DNA from: Bolinopsis microptera
Taxonomy: Eukaryota; Ctenophora; Tentaculata; Lobata; Bolinopsidae
DNA: 64,000 nt
Reading direction: 5' to 3'
NCBI RefSeq assembly: GCF_026151205.1
Contig: NC_087079.1
Location: forward strand, 13,169,945-13,233,944
Shown: positions 58,706 through 64,000 of the stretch, one piece after another
Position numbering within the stretch: the stretch's first letter is position 1
How the letters are laid out: each line of letters begins with the position of its first letter
The notes under the pieces: generated by a model
The model's database searches: none
What the model saw: the letters and a program-made list of their open reading frames with translations, nothing else
What the model was told of the DNA's origin: nothing
Program-made: the position numbers and the translations under genes

Positions 58706-60877
58706 TCACGTACTGACTTTCCTTGACCAGGTGGCTATACTGCGGGGCTCTTTTCCCTCTCCAACATAGTCCCACATTCCTTGCAAGATATCTTTTCTGT
58801 AAGAGTAGTCCTTGTTGATGACTCTGCTTTTGCTTACATATTTCTTTTGGCTCTTAGAATAGGACCAAAATTCTTTTCTGTTGCTGGTTAAGTTCTTATT
58901 GATTTCTATAGCAATAACCATAGAGCCCACTACCATTCTGTTTAGGGAATAGGAAGTCCGTTTAGGCAAGAGCTTTAGTCTCACATTGTGATAAACTTCC
59001 AAAGCCCCTGTGTGTAGAAAGTTACAACACAACTGGATGGAACTTATGAAGCGGGTGCTGGTGAAGTACTTGAATAAAGAGGTGAATTCTTCACTTTCTA
59101 TTTTAAACCACTTTAGCCCCTTTAGCGTCCTGTGTTTTACCCTTGAAGAGTGATCGCAGTGCTTCACTTTATGAAAGTAAGGATATAGCTTTTCAGAGGT
59201 CAAAACAATTTGCTTCTTTCTTTTTTCATTCCGTTCTTTCTGCAGTTGTAGTTTTAGAGGCTCGAAGGGATCGGCTGTCCAGGCGTGATGGTTACTAATG
59301 TGCAGTAAAGTCGAATGAACCCTTTCCACTAACTCTTTCGGGTCCCCTGCACATTTCTTACAGCTATACCAGAAATGATTGACGATAGGGGCAACAAACT
59401 CGGACAGCTTTGGTAGTTTTTTAGACATTTCCATGAGCTTTTTTTTCACCAGCCTCGCTTTGTGCCAAATATCATAGTTGTGAGTAATACTGGTAAAGAA
59501 GGTCCTCATCAGCTTTGCAATCCTCGTATTCTCATCGGTCACGAAGTGTCGGACTTTCAGCCCTTGGCTAACAAGGTTGAGTAGGACTTCCTTGCACGCA
59601 AACGTTTCCAGGTCGCCTCTGTACATTCCCTTTTGGGCGACGAAAAAGTCAAGAATAGCACCTGTCTTGATATCTAGAATGCTATAAGTGCAAAACTTCG
59701 CACACCAACCGGGCGAGTCGAAGTGCCCATCTCCTGCGATGTCAACGTGTTCCAACCCACTGCGACTCTCTAGCAAAGCTGTCCTCATAGACGTCCATTG
59801 GTCAACGATTATAGGGTATAGATTGGTCGTGTTGTTTTTATAGAAACTTGAGCATGTTATGTATGGAACAGATAAACAAGTCATGAACGATTCTAAAACA
59901 CTATAACTCATCCCACACAAAAAAGCTGCAGCAGAAACTACAAGGTTGCACTCATACTTTTTCTGTCTCAGGCGTGAGCTTCTCCAGACTCCTTCGTGAG
60001 GCAGAATACCATAACACCTGTAATTGACCACTATGCCAAATCCAGCACAGTTTATCCTCTTGATGACTGACCGGGCTCCGCATTCGGGACAGAATTTAAA
60101 TAGGGATAGTAGTAAGGGCACGCTTATAATGGCCCAACAAGCGTTTTTTGTGAATGATTCTACGCTTTCATCAATAACTGGCTCATCATCGTCCGTGAGG
60201 TCATCCAGTTCAAGATCATCCAGCTCTATAAAGTCACCTTCTTCGGAAAATGAAGAGTTGATATCTTCATTATGTAAACCCGTGTCAAAGTCATCATCAT
60301 CAACTTCATCAGTAGGTTGGCTATCTTCACTGTCAGTTTCTGAGAAGTAAAGCTCGTCGATCTCCCAAAAAGAATCAGGTTCAATGTTAGAACAGGATTC
60401 GTTGGTTGTATCCTGCTCAATATCTATGCCATCAGTTGACCCTGCCGGTTGCATTTCAACTAATCTTTCTTTAGGAGGTGGTCGTTTTGACATTGTTTGG
60501 ACTAGGGGGTTGGCGAAACTACCAGTCCTTCGATCTGTATTTGGTACACTATCGACTTTCAAGCGAATCAATGTGCGAGTTTCAGGATTGGCTCGAGCAT
60601 GATATCGTTCCAAATCACCCTCTTGAAAGTCATCCAGGAAAAAATGATCAGTACAAACTCTTGTACTAAGGCTGGGTTGCCATGATCGTGAATCTCTATT
60701 CATCCTCACAACCCATTTTTGCTTTAAAGCTTGATTTGTGGGTAGTCTGATGTATCTTAGAAATCCTCTTCCACTGTGATCACTTACTTTGTTTCGGCTA
60801 CTACGATTCGAGCAAGCACCCACAGCACAAAATGATCCTCCTGGTTTCCGTTTCTTCGAAGGTGGTTGTTCAGCCAT
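58706..60877 (-). CDS. THAP-domain Kolobok transposase
   Basis: 723 residues, single uninterrupted exon. The N-terminal THAP zinc finger has C17, C22, W55, C75 and H78-F79, the C2CH pattern that binds transposon ends. Residues ~150-240 are a very acidic linker. A CxxC (263-266) precedes the core. The RNase H-like catalytic region starts at GDGHFDSPGWCAKFCTYS (D383 the likely first acidic residue). HFVTDENTRIAKLM follows (D448 the likely second), then NYDIWHKARLVKKKL. This is the pattern of the large THAP transposase family abundant in invertebrates. The final catalytic Glu cannot be placed with confidence. It cuts and pastes the surrounding element in the nucleus. The start is the first ATG, directly downstream of the shared 5' flank. 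Confidence 0.92.
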   Translation of the reverse strand: MAEQPPSKKRKPGGSFCAVGACSNRSSRNKVSDHSGRGFLRYIRLPTNQALKQKWVVRMNRDSRSWQPSLSTRVCTDHFFLDDFQEGDLERYHARANPETRTLIRLKVDSVPNTDRRTGSFANPLVQTMSKRPPPKERLVEMQPAGSTDGIDIEQDTTNESCSNIEPDSFWEIDELYFSETDSEDSQPTDEVDDDDFDTGLHNEDINSSFSEEGDFIELDDLELDDLTDDDEPVIDESVESFTKNACWAIISVPLLLSLFKFCPECGARSVIKRINCAGFGIVVNYRCYGILPHEGVWRSSRLRQKKYECNLVVSAAAFLCGMSYSVLESFMTCLSVPYITCSSFYKNNTTNLYPIIVDQWTSMRTALLESRSGLEHVDIAGDGHFDSPGWCAKFCTYSILDIKTGAILDFFVAQKGMYRGDLETFACKEVLLNLVSQGLKVRHFVTDENTRIAKLMRTFFTSITHNYDIWHKARLVKKKLMEMSKKLPKLSEFVAPIVNHFWYSCKKCAGDPKELVERVHSTLLHISNHHAWTADPFEPLKLQLQKERNEKRKKQIVLTSEKLYPYFHKVKHCDHSSRVKHRTLKGLKWFKIESEEFTSLFKYFTSTRFISSIQLCCNFLHTGALEVYHNVRLKLLPKRTSYSLNRMVVGSMVIAIEINKNLTSNRKEFWSYSKSQKKYVSKSRVINKDYSYRKDILQGMWDYVGEGKEPRSIATWSRKVST

Positions 60878-61324
60878 TCAGCTACTTTATTTCTGTAACA
60901 TCGTTCGAGTATTGAAGAATGTATTGAAGAATGTATTGAAGAATGTGACTAAGAATACTAAAATAACTCGTGGTATTATAACTTGTAACTAGTGATAAGA
61001 GATGGCAAAGTTAAATAACTAATCGTGTTAACAATAACAAACTACTAGTGCTCAGTATTACCGGTTAAAACGAATGTGTCATGATTGCGTGTAAGAGACA
61101 AAACGTGGCATTGCAAATGTAAACAACGTAATAGTGAGAGGAGAGTAGAGAGAGTGATAGTACGCTGCATCTCTCGAGCGACCCTAATTTTGGTGGCCAA
61201 TTAGAGGGCGACACCCTTACTTGCGTGTCCCTAAATTTTGCGGAAGTTAATATATTCGCTTGACTATCAGATTGAGTTAAAAAACAAAAATGTTAAAATT
61301 TTTTCCCTATCTCGGTGTGCACCT

Positions 61325-61441
61325 TTAATGGTCATAGCTACTTTTAATTTCAGGAATCATACAGATTTTAAAGTACGCTGGTACGATTGTTATCTTATTA
61401 AATTGCTGTTCAATATCTATTTTAGTAAACATTAACTGGGG
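61325..61441. other. Short spacer between Kolobok and palindrome
   Basis: Begins with the right TTAA target copy. No other feature. Confidence 0.6.
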
Positions 61442-61820
61442 TATCACTTCGAGATGGCCAGGCCTACTCTCATGCTGTCTATATGTGATGATTAACTCTG
61501 AAAAACTAGGGACAACTGGGGAATGATCCCAGAACCTCGAGATTTCGCGTCTCTTGCTCTACCAATTGAGCTACTGACCCTGATTCTCAGAGCGAAATCA
61601 CCACTCATATACAGCACAATTTCATGCTTTGAAAGCATGAAATTGTGCTGTATATGAGTGGTGATTTCGCTCTGAGAATCAGGGTCAGTAGCTCAATTGG
61701 TAGAGCAAGAGACGCGAAATCTCGAGGTTCTGGGATCATTCCCCAGTTGTCCCTAGTTTTTCAGAGTTAATCATCACATATAGACAGCATGAGAGTAGGC
61801 CTGGCCATCTCGAAGTGATA
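61442..61820. repeat. 379 bp perfect palindrome with tRNA-like arms
   Basis: Arms of 189 nt are exact complements around the centre base at 61631, with no spacer. Each arm contains a tRNA-like segment (61682-61753 on plus, 61509-61580 on minus). The A box is good (TAGCTCAATTGG), but the B box is poor and only three acceptor pairs form, so it is a tRNA-derived SINE and not a working tRNA. A perfect spacerless palindrome may be a foldback element or a fold-back sequencing or assembly artefact. Confidence 0.95.
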
Positions 61821-61993
61821 ATAATAATTAAAATGTTTCGCAGATTGGCAATTGATCGGTGTAGTTGGTGTTGTACACACTGCACTGATAACGATATCAC
61901 GTTGTACGTGTAATGTAAATATAGTGTGGATAAATGCGAATATATATTCTAAATAACTGATTAACTGGGGTAGTAAAACCCAGTTCCCAATCA

Positions 61994-62274
61994 GAGATCT
62001 AACTGATAGATTTTCATAACACTTTCCAGATAGTTACATGGCTATAAGACGGATAATCCGTGCAAGTTTGGGCGAATTTCTATGTGCCAAACTTGATATA
62101 TGACTTCAAACACGACAAAACTGTACCATAATATGGATTGGTCGAAAATCGAGTGTTTTAGTGAATAACTTAAAATATATTTTCGATTTTCTCAAGATCT
62201 GAACGATCGATTTTCTTTAAACTTTTTAGATGGTTACATGGTTATATGGTGGATAATGTGTGAGAGTGGTAACA
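61994..62274 (+). repeat. Satellite fragment, same orientation as 52.2-55.2 kb
   Basis: Starts inside a monomer (AGATCTAACTGATAGATTTTC) and includes the ACTGTACCATAATATGG monomer. It is cut off by the MULE-derived segment. Confidence 0.95.
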
Positions 62275-62985
62275 CGACTCCTGTCCGACAGCGACATCTG
62301 TCCGACAGCGACATCTGTCCGACTCAGGGTACCAGAAAAAACGACATCTGTCCGAAATTGTGACCTGATTTAAGACATGATCTAAACTGTTACTTGCTAA
62401 ATTGTATACGTAACATGTCCAATTTGAGATATGATCTGAGCCATAGTTTACTACCACAGTTTATTTTCATTTGATGTCGATAAATTGGAAATCCATAGGG
62501 TTGCTGTAGTTGTCGTAATCATCTACAATTCTCTGAAGTTGTCGATCATAACGGATCCATTTGGGTGCACGTGGCTCAGGTAGTTCCCGCCCGTCTCTTT
62601 TGGTTTTCTTCACGTCTGTAAGGGCTTGTTCTGCTTCAAGGAACTTACAAATTGTGGGCTTCAAGCAGGAGAGCATTGAATGGAATCCGTGATTGTGGAT
62701 TGCGATAAGTGATCTCCATACTGCTGTCCTATATGTACTCATGTCCTGTGATCGACAGCTTGTTAGGGTACAGCTAGCACGATCCTGTTCTCAACTAGTC
62801 AATCACGTATCGATGGATCAGATCTTAAGGAATCACATCAGCTTTAGAACGTCACGAGATTACCTGTGAGCTTGTGAAATACGAATGTGAACCGAAATGA
62901 CAATATGATCCGAAATTCGGACAGATGTCGCCAAAAAATACTCCTGTCCGACAGCGACATCTGTCCGAAATCCCTAATTCAGCAC
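62275..62985 (-). mobile_element. MULE-derived segment with transposase C-terminal fragment
   Basis: The minus frame 62467-62742 reads HGFHSMLSCLKPTICKFLEA, then EQALTDVKK, APKWIRYDRQLQRIVDDYDN. This is close to the C-terminal tail of FLYWCH/MULE-type transposases (a short helical region, then YxxxxxRIxxxVxxYD). The zinc finger and catalytic core are missing. The fragment is bounded by repeats of GACATCTGTCCGA: four in plus orientation (62293, 62310, 62343, 62956) and one inverted (62917-62929). It sits inside the satellite, whose orientation differs on its two sides. Confidence 0.55.
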
Positions 62986-64000
62986 ATAAAAATTCTCCCA
63001 AACTCGTACACATTATCCGTCATATAGCTATGTAATTATCTGGAAAGTTTAAAGAAAATCTATCAGTCAGATCTTGAAATATATTCCTGTGTTCCGCCGA
63101 GACCGCCAATTTGGAGATATTTTCTTGTGTTTGAAGTTATATCTCAAGTTTGGCACATAGAATTTCTCCAAAACTCTCACACATTATCCGCCATATAACC
63201 ATGTAACTATCTCAAAAGTTCAAAGAAAATCTATTGGTCAGATCTTGAGAAAATAGAAAATATATTCTAAGTTATTCACTAAAACACTCGATTTTCGACC
63301 AATCCATATTATGGTACAGTTTTGTCGTGTTTGAAGTCATATCTCAAGTTTGGCACATAGAAATTCTCCCAAACTCGTACACATTATCCGTCATATAGCC
63401 ATGTAATTATCTGGAAAGTTTTATGAAAATCTATCAGTTAGATCTCGAAATATATATGCCTGTGTTCCGTTAGAAACCGCCAATTTGGAGATATTTTCTT
63501 GTGTTTGAAGTCATATCTCAAGTTTGGCACATAGAAATTTGCCCAAACTCGTACACATTATCCGTCATATAGCCATGTAATTATCTGGAAAGTTTAAAGA
63601 AAATCTATCAGTCAGATCTTGAAATATATTCCTGTGTTCCGCCTAAAGCGCCAATTTGGAGATATTTTCTTGTGTTTGAAGTCATATATCTCAAGTTTGG
63701 CACATAGAATTTCTCCAAAACTCTTACACATTATCCGCCATATAACCATGTAACTATCTCAAAAGTTTAAAGAAAATCTATTGGTCAGATCTTGAGAAAA
63801 TCGAAAATATATTCTAAGTTATTCACTAAAACACTCGATTTTCGACCAATCCATATTTTGGTACAGTTTTGTCGTGTTTGAAGTCATATCTTAAGTTTGG
63901 CACATAGAAATTTGCCCAAACTCGCACGGATTATCTGTCTTATAGCCATGTAACTATCTGGAAAGTTTAATGCAAATCTATCAGTTAGATCTCGAAATAT
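62986..64000 (-). repeat. Satellite array, inverted orientation, running off the window
   Basis: Same monomers as 52.2-55.2 kb, read on the minus strand (CAAGTTTGGCACATAGAAATT, CCAATCCATATTATGG). Continues to the window edge. Confidence 0.96.

Larger units (their letters stand above)
57057..61324 (-). mobile_element. Apparently complete Kolobok-type DNA transposon, 4268 bp, with accessory gene
   Basis: Perfect 12 bp inverted ends, AGGTGCACACCG at 57057-57068 and CGGTGTGCACCT at 61313-61324. TTAA target duplications lie at 57053-57056 and 61325-61328. TTAA insertion together with a THAP-domain transposase defines the Kolobok superfamily. Two intact genes lie on the minus strand: the transposase first (58706-60877), then a P2X7-intracellular-domain protein (57403-58098). 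Regions near both ends contain a TCTCTCGAGC / TCTCTAGGAAG motif with GATGCAGCG in inverted arrangement (57183-57210, 61160-61180), likely subterminal repeats. Intact frames and termini suggest recent or current mobility. Confidence 0.9.

Noticed and set aside
60024-60602. Serine-rich plus-strand frames within the transposase
   Set aside because: Antisense of the acidic Asp/Glu linker; no independent support.
61509-61753. Two tRNA genes in the palindrome
   Set aside because: A box present, but the acceptor stem does not pair beyond three bases, T33 is missing and the T loop is atypical. Best read as tRNA-derived SINE sequence.

Overview
The window is animal nuclear DNA. Coding sequence is AT-rich and split by introns with GT..AG sites, there is a Pol III tRNA-Gly gene, TTAGGG-type interstitial telomeric repeats occur, and many animal-type transposons are present (hAT, pogo-like, Kolobok, MULE, LINE, tRNA-derived SINE). 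The repeat mix and the standalone P2X7-type intracellular domain fit an invertebrate, possibly a cnidarian, but nothing seen fixes the phylum.

Host genes occupy the left two thirds thinly. An NHL-repeat exon (289-436, minus) belongs to a gene running off the left edge. A complete eight-exon prostaglandin E synthase 2 homologue (PTGES2, 1830-8422, minus) can be rebuilt exon by exon with consistent phases. Its introns hold a hAT-like element, a pogo-like MITE and three minisatellites, two of which copy the splice sites of exon 5. An intronless basic coiled-coil protein (9370-10251, plus) diverges from it. A tRNA-Gly(GCC) lies at 22051-22121. A six-exon gene of unknown family (25945-31038, minus) predicts a secreted 313-residue pro-protein with a polybasic cleavage region and a 10-cysteine C-terminal domain. 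A single-exon gene (35737-36363, plus) predicts a secreted protein made almost entirely of a 12-residue repeat.

Between these lie mobile elements and repeats. At 11.6-13.2 kb there are two hAT-like copies, one carrying a nested poly-A-tailed retro-insertion. A 2.2 kb TIR element occupies 13.8-16.0 kb. From 16 to 21.4 kb there is a GC-rich, CACGTG-rich dispersed repeat, with a heptamer satellite inside it. At 42.7-46.3 kb there is a TIR element and a decayed LINE. From 47 to 50.6 kb a decayed gag-like or coiled-coil gene is broken by a 40 bp minisatellite.

The right end (50.6-64 kb) looks like a transposon and satellite district. An AT-rich satellite with a higher-order period of about 372 bp is interrupted by a LINE with intact ORF1 and a poly-A SINE. 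It is also interrupted by an apparently intact 4.27 kb Kolobok-type transposon (57057-61324; TTAA target duplication, 12 bp perfect TIR), a 379 bp perfect palindrome with tRNA-like arms, and a MULE fragment. The Kolobok element carries two same-strand genes, a THAP-domain transposase and a 231-residue protein matching the cytoplasmic zinc-binding 'ballast' domain of P2X7. This pairing is the most notable system in the window.
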